DNA of 64,000 bases from CBDAPU01 sp965198875. Its GTDB lineage: Bacteria; Pseudomonadota; Gammaproteobacteria; Eutrophobiales; Eutrophobiaceae. The stretch lies in assembly GCA_965198875.1 (NCBI GenBank), contig CBDAPU010000001.1, forward strand, positions 1,550,001-1,614,000, written 5' to 3'. The translations under genes and the position numbers were made by a program. The notes below the pieces were generated by a model. The model was given only the letters and a program-made list of their open reading frames with translations. It searched no databases and was not told the origin of the DNA. Numbering within the stretch: position 1 is the stretch's first letter; each line of letters starts with the position of its first letter. Of this stretch, positions 1 through 7,888 are shown in pieces.

Positions 1-191
1 GGCGCTTTTATATCCGCTTCCAACGCACCCAGTAACCATACCTTGGTCCACATCCTCTCCCACTCCCGCTGCATAAACTCCCTGCAGACATACCGTTCTT
101 TCGGGATCATGTCATGACCCAATTCTGGATCGGGGATCTTCTCCAACGGCGTTTTCTGCATCCCGATGAGGTTGTCTTTATTGGCGGCCAT
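1..191 (-). CDS. Rieske-type aromatic ring-hydroxylating oxygenase, alpha subunit (N-terminal fragment)
   Basis: Only the first 63 codons lie inside the window; the gene runs off the left edge. The translation begins MAANKDN and contains RYVCREFMQREWERMW followed by KVWLLG, the N-terminal signature that precedes the Rieske domain in alpha subunits of ring-hydroxylating oxygenases. The CxH...CxxH cluster ligands would lie outside the window, so the Rieske centre is not seen. It starts 17 bp after the stop of the upstream short-chain dehydrogenase, so the two are probably co-transcribed. The substrate cannot be inferred; such enzymes use an electron-transfer chain to hydroxylate or demethylate aromatic or alicyclic compounds. 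Confidence 0.6.
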   Translation of the reverse strand, partial: MAANKDNLIGMQKTPLEKIPDPELGHDMIPKERYVCREFMQREWERMWTKVWLLGALEADIKA

Positions 192-208
192 GCTATTTGT
201 GTGCGGAA

Positions 209-970
209 CTAGAACTGCACCCGTTTGGTATAACCATTATCAACAACCAGATTGACGCCGTTGATGGCGCTGGCGGCAGGACTTGAGATAAATGCGACAG
301 TCCTGGCGACTTCTTCAGGCACGACCATACGACCTGTCGGAATTTGTCGCAGTGTTCTCTCGTAGAACTTCTCATTGCTGATCTTGAGCATTTCCCAGGC
401 GCCGCCCTCGAAGTAAACCGGGCCGGGGCAAACACAGTTGATGCGTATGTCATGTTTGCCGACGAATTGACTTAATTGTTTCGCATAATTGACCAGGGCT
501 GCTTTCATGGCATTGTATGCCATGGGGCCACCGAAGGTTTCAACCGCATTGGTGGAGCTGATGATGGTAATTGCGCCGCCACCCCCTTCCTGCATTTTTG
601 GCAACAGGATCTCGCAGGCACGCACCGTGTGTAATACGTCAATCTCAAAATTACGCCACCAGTTACGCTCTGAATCCATACCGGCTCCGCCACTCACATT
701 GGCGATAAAAATATCTGCGCCGCCCAAGCCCTCGGCTGCCTCCTCAACCCATGTTTTGTATTCATTCTCATCACGTACATTCAGCGCTTTGCCAATGGCC
801 CGCACACCCCGATCTTCCAGGGCTTCCACGGTTTCATTGACGGCCTCTTCATCACGGGCACAAAAGCCAATATCGACTTTCTCTCTGGCGAGCAATTCAG
901 CAATAGCCCGACCAATACCACGGGTCGCCCCGGTCACCAGGGCCTTTTTACCTTTTAATCCCAGATCCAT
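209..970 (-). CDS. SDR family oxidoreductase
   Basis: A 253-residue classical short-chain dehydrogenase/reductase, which would interconvert an alcohol and a ketone with NAD(P)(H) in the cytosol. The dinucleotide motif TGATRGIG is at residues 13-20, the catalytic serine near 138-139, and the YxxxK pair at Y152 and K156. The usual NNAG is replaced by ANVSG. An in-frame start 31 codons upstream is possible, but the ATG used here follows a strong GGGAGGAGA ribosome-binding site and gives the normal family length. It sits between a second SDR and a Rieske oxygenase on one strand, which suggests a catabolic pathway for a ring compound. The substrate is unknown. Confidence 0.88.
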   Translation of the reverse strand: MDLGLKGKKALVTGATRGIGRAIAELLAREKVDIGFCARDEEAVNETVEALEDRGVRAIGKALNVRDENEYKTWVEEAAEGLGGADIFIANVSGGAGMDSERNWWRNFEIDVLHTVRACEILLPKMQEGGGGAITIISSTNAVETFGGPMAYNAMKAALVNYAKQLSQFVGKHDIRINCVCPGPVYFEGGAWEMLKISNEKFYERTLRQIPTGRMVVPEEVARTVAFISSPAASAINGVNLVVDNGYTKRVQF

Positions 971-1175
971 CGTCTCTCCTCCCATGAGGTTAAGTGCGTG
1001 TTTTATTAAAGGCGCAACCATGAGATGCGCCCACGTTATCAGCGTAAGGATGATTATAGTCAAACAGACAAATAATAAACAGTCAGGCTTGTTTGTTTTT
1101 CCCGATCACCCCTATGCCCCACAACAAATGCACTAGGCCAGTGGGCGCTTGCTTTGAATGTGAATACGGGATTGC

Positions 1176-1928
1176 TTACTGCACAGACAAGGCGTTATCG
1201 ATAACCAGCTCCTCGCCATTGATAAAACGCGACTCATCGCTGGCCAGAAACAAAACCAGATTAGCGACATCCTCGGCAGCGCCAACCCCGATTAGATCCG
1301 CCTCCCCGGAGGGTTCCAGCCCCAGCATGGCATTGGCCTGGGTCACCATTGGGGTATCCATGGAGCCGGCATGGACAGAATTGCAGCGGATATTGTATTT
1401 GTTCATCTGGCAGTGAACGGCGATGGATTTGGTCATGGATCTGACCGCACCTTTTGCTGCGCTGTAGGCAAAGAAAACAGGATAACCCAGGTGAGAGGCA
1501 ATGGACGACATATTAATAATGGAGCCGCCACCACTGCGCTGCATTAACGGGATGGCTGCTCTGCACCCTAAAAATACACCCTCGGACATAACCGCATTGG
1601 CACGCCTGAACTCATCCAGCGTTGTCGTCTCGGGAGTGGCGACGATGACGATGCCGGCGTTGTTCACCAGAATATTCAACCCCCCATAACGCGCCTGCAC
1701 CTGCTTGATGGTATCTTCCCATTCAGACTCACGGGTGACATCCTGCCTGATGAAAACGGCCTCACCTTTTAACTCTGATTTTATGTGATCGGCCACTGCC
1801 TGACCGGCGTCATTTATATCGGTCAACACGACGCTCGCCCCCTGTCTCGCCAGCAAAATGGCGTCCGCCTTGCCAAGACCTGACGCCGCCCCGGTCACCA
1901 GCGCCACTTTATTCGTCACTCTACCCAT
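1176..1928 (-). CDS. SDR family oxidoreductase
   Basis: A 250-residue classical short-chain dehydrogenase. TGAASGLG is at residues 12-19, an Asp near residue 37 at the end of beta-2 favours NAD over NADP, NNAG is at 89-92, Ser at 141-142, and the catalytic pair is Y155/K159. The start was chosen at MGRVTNK because GGAG lies 7 bp upstream; an upstream in-frame start would add 13 unconserved residues. It is the first gene of the leftward cluster (SDR, SDR, Rieske oxygenase) and is divergent from a TetR regulator 177 bp away, the usual arrangement for local repression. The two SDRs differ in sequence and probably catalyse different steps. Confidence 0.88.
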   Translation of the reverse strand: MGRVTNKVALVTGAASGLGKADAILLARQGASVVLTDINDAGQAVADHIKSELKGEAVFIRQDVTRESEWEDTIKQVQARYGGLNILVNNAGIVIVATPETTTLDEFRRANAVMSEGVFLGCRAAIPLMQRSGGGSIINMSSIASHLGYPVFFAYSAAKGAVRSMTKSIAVHCQMNKYNIRCNSVHAGSMDTPMVTQANAMLGLEPSGEADLIGVGAAEDVANLVLFLASDESRFINGEELVIDNALSVQ

Positions 1929-2105
1929 AGCAGGGCTCCATTTTGAAAGATGAGCAAAGCGTATCAATGCACAAACAGGCTTGCAAACTATAACAGGATT
2001 TCACTTGTGATGTTGCATGTCAGCGGGTATAAAATGCTGAGTGGGTCTCGATGCGATACGGAAATAGTTAAGGAAACAGCCTCATAAAACACTACCCAGG
2101 ATAAA

Positions 2106-2762
2106 ATGGCTAACGCTGATAATGCCAATAAACCCCGGCAAACACCCAAAGGGCCGGGGGATGCTGGCTGGCAGGCACATAAAAGCTCAAACACCAGAGA
2201 TCAGATCCTGGAGGCGGCGATAAAGTGCATTGTTGAGATGGGCTACGCCAACACGACGACAATTAAAATTGCCGAGCGGGCGGGATTATCGCGGGGTGCG
2301 ACACTGCATCATTTCCCATCCAGAATGGGGATCATTCGTGCGGCAGTGGATTACCTGCATCAAAAACGCCTGCGTGCGTTTAGAAAATCCGTCGCGCATA
2401 TTCCCAAAGATGTTGATCACGTAAAGATGGCGGTGGAATTTTACTGGGCACATGTTACACACCCCTTGTATGTTGCCTTCTTCGAGCTATCGGTGGCCGC
2501 CAGATATGACAGGGAATTGCGAGACATACTGCGACCTGCACAACAGGCGTTCGATGATGAATGGTATAAAACAGCGCAGGAACTGTATCCTGAATGGCAA
2601 TCAGACACAGATGCCTTTGATCTCGCCCTCAACTTGTCACAGCACTTAATGGAAGGCATGGCGATCAGCTATTTAACCCATGCCAGGGATGATAAAAAGG
2701 AAGTACTGCTCCAGTATCTGGAAAACAGCATTCGCTCCCTTGCACCTGATGAGGGAAGATAG
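2106..2762 (+). CDS. TetR/AcrR family transcriptional regulator
   Basis: A 218-residue one-component repressor. After a polar N-terminal tail of about 27 residues comes a TetR-type helix-turn-helix (about residues 31-77), with AERAGLSRGATLHHF as the recognition segment. The C-terminal part is helical and variable, as expected for a ligand-binding and dimerisation domain. AGGA lies just upstream of the ATG. It is divergent from the SDR/Rieske cluster and is the obvious candidate to control it and itself; the 177-bp divergent spacer would hold the operators. The ligand is unknown but is presumably a substrate or intermediate of the neighbouring oxidoreductases. Confidence 0.88.
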   Translation: MANADNANKPRQTPKGPGDAGWQAHKSSNTRDQILEAAIKCIVEMGYANTTTIKIAERAGLSRGATLHHFPSRMGIIRAAVDYLHQKRLRAFRKSVAHIPKDVDHVKMAVEFYWAHVTHPLYVAFFELSVAARYDRELRDILRPAQQAFDDEWYKTAQELYPEWQSDTDAFDLALNLSQHLMEGMAISYLTHARDDKKEVLLQYLENSIRSLAPDEGR

Positions 2763-2826
2763 CGTCTTTATTCGGGAAGCCTTATTGAATACGACACGCC
2801 AAACCCGAAATAGCAGGCCATAGTGA

Positions 2827-3204
2827 CCGGACGAGGCGGTAACTTATTTCCATGACCCATTCAGGGATCTCGCCGGCTCCTCGACCAACCTGGGCAAGGG
2901 CGGCAAACAAACCTGTCAAATGGACCCGGCGAACAGCGATGAGGCGCTACGGGAAGGGGCGGATAGGGTGATGGTGAAACCGGAGCTACCCTATCTGGAC
3001 ATCGTCCATCGCATCAAGCGCCAGTTTGGACTGCCGACCTTTGTGTATCACGTCAGTGGTGAGTACGCCATGCTAAAAGCCGCTGTGCAAAATGGTTGGC
3101 TGGACGAGAAAGCCATCGTGCTGGAGTCCCTGTTATCCTGCAAACGTGCCGGTGCAGATGGAACCCGCTTATTATGTAAAACGGCTTGCGCGCTGGCTGA
3201 ATAG
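2827..3204 (+). pseudogene. hemB: hemB relic (delta-aminolevulinic acid dehydratase, C-terminal part)
   Basis: The frame reads through unmistakable HemB sequence: DPFRDLAGSSTNLGKG, QMDPANSDEALRE, EGADRVMVKP, PYLDIVHRIK, VSGEYAMLKAA, QNGWLDEKA. About the last third of the enzyme is present. It lacks the N-terminal two thirds, including the metal site and both catalytic lysines. Roughly seven residues expected between ALRE and EGAD are missing, and the normal C-terminus is scrambled after KRAGADG. No start codon or ribosome-binding site precedes it. HemB joins two 5-aminolevulinates into porphobilinogen, which is essential for haem, so an intact copy should exist elsewhere. The relic lies 1.8 kb from hemJ and may mark a former haem gene cluster. 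Confidence 0.85.
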
Positions 3205-4346
3205 CTTTGCAAAATAATGACAGGGATTGCTTCACGCATTCGCTGGCGATCATCACCCTTGCCGACGCGTTTTCAATACCTGCACTTCCCACATATCAGC
3301 CGCGCCGCATGCAAGACAGGCTTTTATTTATGCCAGTAACCTTTTTATCCGCCGCTACCGAGGAAAAAATATCACAAGCAAGGCAGATTCGAAATTCCTA
3401 TCGACGGACTACAGAGAACCCTGTCAAAAATCCATGCTGTAGTAGCAAGAAGTGAGAAGGAAAATTCAGCGTCTTTGTCATGACCGGGTTCGTTGCTCGC
3501 CACCGCTTGGATACTCGCCTTTCCTGCATGGGTCTGTATCACCAGTTGCGCCCCGACATCCACCTGCCTGCCGGATGGCTCAAGATTCGCATCAAGGGTT
3601 TTTTTCAATATCGCCCCCGCAGGAATAACCAGCCCCATTGTCCCGCTCTCCACTCTCACCAGGGAAGAAACCGAAAGTCGTATACCAGAACCTGCAAAAG
3701 TCTGCGGCTTGACTCTAATGCAAATAAACTTGTTATCACCTCAGATATATCACTAATCAAACCAGCTCCACTCCCGACATAAGACCCACCCATCTGTGCA
3801 TCCCCGATCAGATCCCAGTCCGCCAGTCCATAATCAAAGCCCATGCTGGCAAAAACCGTCGATGAAGACAGATCCCCTAAGACGCCCTCCACAGTCACCC
3901 TAATAACAGACCTTGACTCTGCAATGTAACCCGAGCCAAGATGCAAGGGCAGGCCCGGCAAACGGTATGAAACAGCTACGCCCGGGGCAGGCTTCGTGGT
4001 AGGGCGGTCCTGACCACTGTGCCCAAGGGCAACAATCCCGCCAGGCAAGCACACTGAAAGAGACAGGGCTCTTGCCCGCTGTTATCCATAGTGACCGATA
4101 CGATAACAACATCCCATCCCGAAAACCCGAGCGTGAACGGCGCACTTGCTTTTTATCTCTCATGTGCGATGGGCTCCCCGGCTTATGCCACCCATAGAAA
4201 TTTTAGGCTAAAATCAACGAATGTTTATAGTTGATGATGTTTGCCTGTTTCAGGGCTTGGCTATAACATGCTGAATTAAGCTATTTCGCATCAAAGCCAA
4301 TGCTGCCTTTCACATTGGGCCGCTCGCTTTACCATGACATTAGCGG
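3205..4346. other. gene-poor stretch with a degraded minus-strand reading frame
   Basis: No intact gene is recognised. On the minus strand between about 4150 and 3380, three partly overlapping open segments join if two frameshifts are allowed (near 4050 and near 3660). The conceptual protein has secreted or adhesin-like composition (pieces such as TLGFSGWDVV, GSGYIAESRS and PAGAILKKTLD, rich in G, S, V and T), but I do not recognise the family. It could be a decayed surface protein, or chance. Nothing convincing is seen on the plus strand. Confidence 0.3.
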
Positions 4347-4391
4347 TTGATCATCATAAACTATCCATCCTTCATTACCCGGGCAAGGCAA

Positions 4392-4946
4392 GTGAGAAAA
4401 ACGGAGCGCATCACCACAGTCTTTATCGTTGCCATTATCGGCGTAACCCTGTGGCTATGGGTAAGCCCGGCAGGGATCAAACAGGCGCCGAACGTCACGT
4501 TTAACCTGCTTGACGGGCGCAAAATCCAGACCCAGGCATTACGCGGCAAACCGGTGTTGGTGACGTTCTGGGCGACAACCTGCTCCGGCTGCTTAAAAGA
4601 AATGCCGCATCTAGTCGAACTCTACCGTGAGCTCGGCACAAAGCGCTTTGAAATAATCGGCGTCGCCATGTCCTATGATCCCCCAAACCAGGTATTGGAA
4701 CTCGTAACAGAGCGGCGGATCCCCTATCCTGTTTCTCTGGATATTGACGGCGCTATCGCGATGGCCTTTGGCAACGTCATGCTAACCCCAACGTCGTTTC
4801 TGATCGCCCCCGATGGGAGAATCATCAAACACAAAATCGGTGAAATGGATATCGCCGATCTCAAGCTGGCGATTAAAAACCTGCCATCGCAACCACCATA
4901 TCTTGCAACAGGACAGCCGAAGCAGCAGCACAGGCTCAAGTCATAG
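4392..4946 (+). CDS. TlpA/ResA-like membrane-anchored thioredoxin-fold protein
   Basis: A protein of about 184 residues with one N-terminal membrane anchor (about residues 7-25) followed by a periplasmic AhpC/TSA-Redoxin fold. The redox motif CSGC is at about residues 64-67, preceded by VTFWATT, and the cis-proline region LTPTSF follows around 135. Such proteins reduce cytochrome c apoproteins, copper chaperones or other periplasmic disulfides. The start is uncertain: GTG at 4392 is chosen because the membrane segment then begins normally, while an upstream TTG at 4347 would add 15 residues. It precedes hemJ on the same strand by 52 bp, which may suggest a shared role in cytochrome or haem maturation. 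Confidence 0.82.
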   Translation: MRKTERITTVFIVAIIGVTLWLWVSPAGIKQAPNVTFNLLDGRKIQTQALRGKPVLVTFWATTCSGCLKEMPHLVELYRELGTKRFEIIGVAMSYDPPNQVLELVTERRIPYPVSLDIDGAIAMAFGNVMLTPTSFLIAPDGRIIKHKIGEMDIADLKLAIKNLPSQPPYLATGQPKQQHRLKS

Positions 4947-4998
4947 TCTAACGATGAACCCCGACCACCTTCGGCCTTAGCCTTATCAAGCAAAACGG

Positions 4999-5421
4999 AT
5001 GTTACTACTAAAAGCCCTGCACCTCATCACAATGGTCACCTGGTTTGCCGGATTATTCTATCTACCACGCCTGTTCGTTTATCACGCCATGAGTGAGGAT
5101 GATATTAGCATCGCGCGCTTTAAGATCATGGAGAGAAAACTTTACTATGGGATCACCATGCCCGGCGGTGTTTTGACATTGCTGTTCGGCCTATGGTTGT
5201 TATCGGGCAGTTGGGCGCATTATCTCTCACAGCTCTGGATGCAGATAAAGCTCGCCCTGATCCTGTTGCTTGCTCTGTATCACTGCTATTGCGGCAGGCT
5301 GGTATGGTTGTTCAGGGAAGATAAAAATACCCGTGGCCATCTCTGGTATCGTTGGTTTAATGAGGTTCCGGTTGTCTTTTTAATCGCCATTGTGTTCCTG
5401 GCCGTCTATAAACCCCTATAA
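4999..5421 (+). CDS. hemJ: protoporphyrinogen oxidase HemJ
   Basis: A 140-residue integral membrane protein with four predicted transmembrane helices, matching HemJ in length. Diagnostic features are the N-terminal HLITMVTWFAGLFYLPRLF, the following YHAM histidine, the KLYYGITMPGG segment and the C-terminal RWFNEVP. HemJ oxidises protoporphyrinogen IX to protoporphyrin IX, the penultimate step of haem b synthesis, in bacteria lacking HemG and HemY. It follows the TlpA-like gene by 52 bp and lies near the hemB relic; rubredoxin and hemL are also within 3 kb, so tetrapyrrole genes are concentrated here. Confidence 0.9.
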   Translation: MLLLKALHLITMVTWFAGLFYLPRLFVYHAMSEDDISIARFKIMERKLYYGITMPGGVLTLLFGLWLLSGSWAHYLSQLWMQIKLALILLLALYHCYCGRLVWLFREDKNTRGHLWYRWFNEVPVVFLIAIVFLAVYKPL

Positions 5422-5974
5422 GCGCAACGTATCGCAAGGCCCTGTGATCTTTAGCAGAGATCATGTATGCGTTAATTCCGGCTCATCACCGCCCCTCGAA
5501 ACAGAGTAAGATTATTCGCATCGCAAACGCCGATAACATCATCTGTGGTCACGATCATTCATGGTGATGGAAGGCATCGATGCAAGATCGGACTTGGGCA
5601 GGGATACACTGACAATGTTAAAAAGGCAAGCGGGAACCCACATCGCCGAGGTATAAGAGCGAAGACAGTATTTCCCGTGATGGTATTGTATTCGTGCCAT
5701 TCCCGCTCATTTTCAATAATAACAGGTTTCAGGAAGGTCATTTGATTATATTCTCAACAACATAGCCGACAGCTTGACGATAGTGATAAGGGGTCTGTAA
5801 ATGGCTACAGATAACCCGGGAGAGCGAGCGTTTAGCGGCTGTTAGCTGTGGCTTATTTGTAGCTACGGGCAATCTCAGTGCACACCAGATAGTAGTTTCC
5901 TCACGTCCGGCACGGCATGAAGGTGGATACCAGCAATACCCGTCCGCCGCTGGCATGGCGGTCATTTAACGTCT
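5422..5974. other. intergenic stretch; possible pair of tiny overlapping minus-strand ORFs
   Basis: No recognised gene. On the minus strand a 75-codon frame (5965-5738) ends in an ATGA overlap with a 60-codon frame (5741-5559) that begins MTFLKPVIIENEREWHEY. The overlap resembles a translationally coupled pair, but neither protein is recognised and the second becomes low-quality sequence after about 30 residues. They could be the start of a decayed gene or chance. Confidence 0.25.
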
Positions 5975-6059
5975 TGGTGCGGATGGTGAGAATCGAACTC
6001 ACACTCCCGAGGGAACGGGTTTTTGAGACCCGCGCGTCTACCAATTCCGCCACACCCGC
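5975..6059 (-). tRNA. tRNA-Leu (anticodon CAA)
   Basis: The minus strand folds as a class II tRNA of 85 nt including an encoded 3' CCA. The acceptor arms GCGGGTG and CATCCGC pair over 7 bp with one G-T pair. The D-loop carries GGTAGACGC, the anticodon loop CTCAAAA gives anticodon CAA (reads UUG), a long variable arm follows, and the T-arm contains GTTCGATTC. The discriminator base is A, as in leucine tRNAs. It stands alone, with no other tRNA genes beside it. Confidence 0.95.
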
Positions 6060-6232
6060 ACGGGTTAAATTATAACGGCTTTGCCCAGGGCCGGATCCGT
6101 TTTTTCCTGCCCGTCTTCTTAACCGCCTTGATCATTTTTATCGCCCCCGGCGTCTGCCGTATTATCCATCAAGCGCTTCCTGATCGGCATATCTATCGCC
6201 TCGATCATCTCCGTTGGGTCGCAATCACGCGG

Positions 6233-6400
6233 TCATTGGATCGCCACCATCTCAAAATCTTCCTTTCTGGCGCCGCATTCCGGGCACATCCAGTTAAGCG
6301 GCACATCTTCCCACTTTGTGCCAGGTTCAATACCATCATCCGGCCAGCCTTTCTCTTCCTCATAGATATAGCCACAAATAACGCACAGGTATTTTTTCAT
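6233..6400 (-). CDS. rubredoxin
   Basis: A 55-residue protein with the two rubredoxin knuckles, CVICGYIY at residues 6-13 and CPECGARKEDFE at 39-50, giving four cysteines for one Fe(SCys)4 centre. The WPDDGI and GTKWEDVP segments are also typical. It carries one electron in the cytosol, for example to alkane hydroxylases, haem or ubiquinone-pathway oxygenases, or peroxide-detoxifying enzymes. It is divergent from thiD-thiE-hemL; a rubredoxin beside thiD/hemL recurs in gammaproteobacteria such as Pseudomonas. It is a complete single-knuckle-pair protein, not a fusion. Confidence 0.95.
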   Translation of the reverse strand: MKKYLCVICGYIYEEEKGWPDDGIEPGTKWEDVPLNWMCPECGARKEDFEMVAIQ

Positions 6401-6459
6401 GATGGTTAGCCCTTAAATCTTCTTGGTCGCCTCGGCTGTGAGTCGCTACAATATGCCCC

Positions 6460-7251
6460 ATGAGAGAGGCCGCAAAACCGGTTGTGCTGGCTTTATCAGG
6501 CCATGATCCATCGGCCGGCGCAGGATTACAAGCCGATATTGAGGCCCTCGGCAGCACCGGGTGTCAGTGTGTTTCCGTGATCACCTCACTCACCACGCAA
6601 AATACCGCACGCCTCACGGCTATCCAGCCGCAGCCGCCAGAGCAGTTTGCAGCGCAGTTACATCTGCTCACGGAAGACATCCGGGTGGATGTCTGCAAAA
6701 TCGGCTTGATCGGCAGTGTTGAACTCGCCGAGGTGATTGCGGATTATCTCTCCACCAGCGGCCTGCCCACAGTGCTGGACCCGATTATTTATGCGGGCAC
6801 AGGTGATAAAATAACCGGCGCAGATCTGCTTCAGAGCATCATCACAAACCTGCTGCCACATACCGCCATCATCACCCCCAACCTCAGGGAGGCGTTCAGT
6901 TTGACCGGCTGTGATGAGGCCGCCGACGCATTACCGGCATTATTAAAAATGGGCTGTGATGCGGCGCTGCTGACCAATGCGGATGCAGTGCAGAAAGAGG
7001 TGATCAACACCTTCATGGACTCCCGCGCCAGCATAGTCCGCTACCGATGGGAGCGCTTGCCGGGCACATATCACGGCTCAGGGTGTACCCTGTCGGCGGC
7101 CATCGCAGGCTATCTGGCCCGGGGTGATGGGATCCAGTCAGCCGTTGAGCAGGCCCAGGAATACACCTGGCGAACCCTCAGCAGGGCGAGAAAGATCGGC
7201 CGCTCACAACTACACCCCGAACGTCTCTTTAATCTCGAAAATGAAAAATAA
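6460..7251 (+). CDS. thiD: bifunctional hydroxymethylpyrimidine kinase/phosphomethylpyrimidine kinase
   Basis: A 263-residue ribokinase-fold kinase. The start SGHDPSAGAGLQADI is the substrate-binding signature of ThiD, and the C-terminal GTYHGSGCTLSAAIAGYLA is the anion-hole and catalytic segment. In ThiD this normally reads HGTGCT with a catalytic Cys, and here HGSGCT keeps it. It phosphorylates HMP twice to HMP-PP, the pyrimidine half of thiamine. Its 3' end overlaps thiE by 11 bp, so the two are translationally coupled and act in consecutive steps. No TPP riboswitch is evident in the 59 bp between it and the divergent rubredoxin. Confidence 0.95.
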   Translation: MREAAKPVVLALSGHDPSAGAGLQADIEALGSTGCQCVSVITSLTTQNTARLTAIQPQPPEQFAAQLHLLTEDIRVDVCKIGLIGSVELAEVIADYLSTSGLPTVLDPIIYAGTGDKITGADLLQSIITNLLPHTAIITPNLREAFSLTGCDEAADALPALLKMGCDAALLTNADAVQKEVINTFMDSRASIVRYRWERLPGTYHGSGCTLSAAIAGYLARGDGIQSAVEQAQEYTWRTLSRARKIGRSQLHPERLFNLENEK

Positions 7252-7879
7252 CCCGCTCCCCGGCAAAGGGCTCTATGCGATCACCGATTGTGCGAACCTG
7301 GACACGGACACATTGCTCGAAAGAACGGAGCGCATCCTAAAAGCCGGGATCAGCATGTTGCAATATCGGGACAAATCAGGGGATAGGCGAAAGCGCGCCT
7401 ATGAGGCCCGGGCCCTGGCCCGGCTTTGCAGGGAACACGGCTGTCCGTTTTTGATCAACGATGATATTACGCTGGCGAAAAACCTGCCGGGTGATGGCGT
7501 GCATTTAGGGGCCGATGATGGCGGTTGTCGCCTTGCAAGGCAAGCGCTGGGGGCGGATGCGATCATCGGACTATCCTGTTATAACGACCTTGCCCTCGCC
7601 ATATGCGCCGAGCAAGAGGGCGCCGACTATGTCGCCTTCGGCGCCTTCTACCAGACGAGAACAAAACCGGGCGCCACCAGGGCGGCCCCGGAGATCATCT
7701 CCGAGGCGAAACACAGCCTGTCAATCCCGGTTATCGCCATCGGTGGCCTCACACCGGAGAATTGCCAGCCACTACTCTCCCGGGGGGCGGACATGCTCGC
7801 CGTTGCCCGTAGCCTCTACCAGAGCACAGACCCCCATGCCGTTGTGGGAGACTTCAATCGGCTACTACACCAACACTAA
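7241..7879 (+). CDS. thiE: thiamine-phosphate synthase
   Basis: A 212-residue TIM-barrel enzyme that joins HMP-PP and thiazole phosphate to give thiamine phosphate. Recognisable motifs are LYAITD at the N-terminus, MLQYRDKSGDRRKR (phosphate and Mg binding), FLINDD, GVHLGADD, IIGLSCY, DYVAFGAFYQTRTKPGA and the C-terminal VIAIGGLTPEN. The ATG chosen lies inside the end of thiD (11-bp overlap), matching the normal family start; an earlier in-frame start would add 39 residues read from thiD sequence. hemL follows after 9 bp, so thiD-thiE-hemL form one transcription unit. Confidence 0.95.
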   Translation: MKNNPLPGKGLYAITDCANLDTDTLLERTERILKAGISMLQYRDKSGDRRKRAYEARALARLCREHGCPFLINDDITLAKNLPGDGVHLGADDGGCRLARQALGADAIIGLSCYNDLALAICAEQEGADYVAFGAFYQTRTKPGATRAAPEIISEAKHSLSIPVIAIGGLTPENCQPLLSRGADMLAVARSLYQSTDPHAVVGDFNRLLHQH

Positions 7880-7888
7880 CTGACGACA

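Noticed and set aside
6401..6459. TPP riboswitch in front of thiD
   Set aside because: The spacer to the divergent rubredoxin gene is only 59 bp and lacks the CTGAGA and ACCTGA-type elements.
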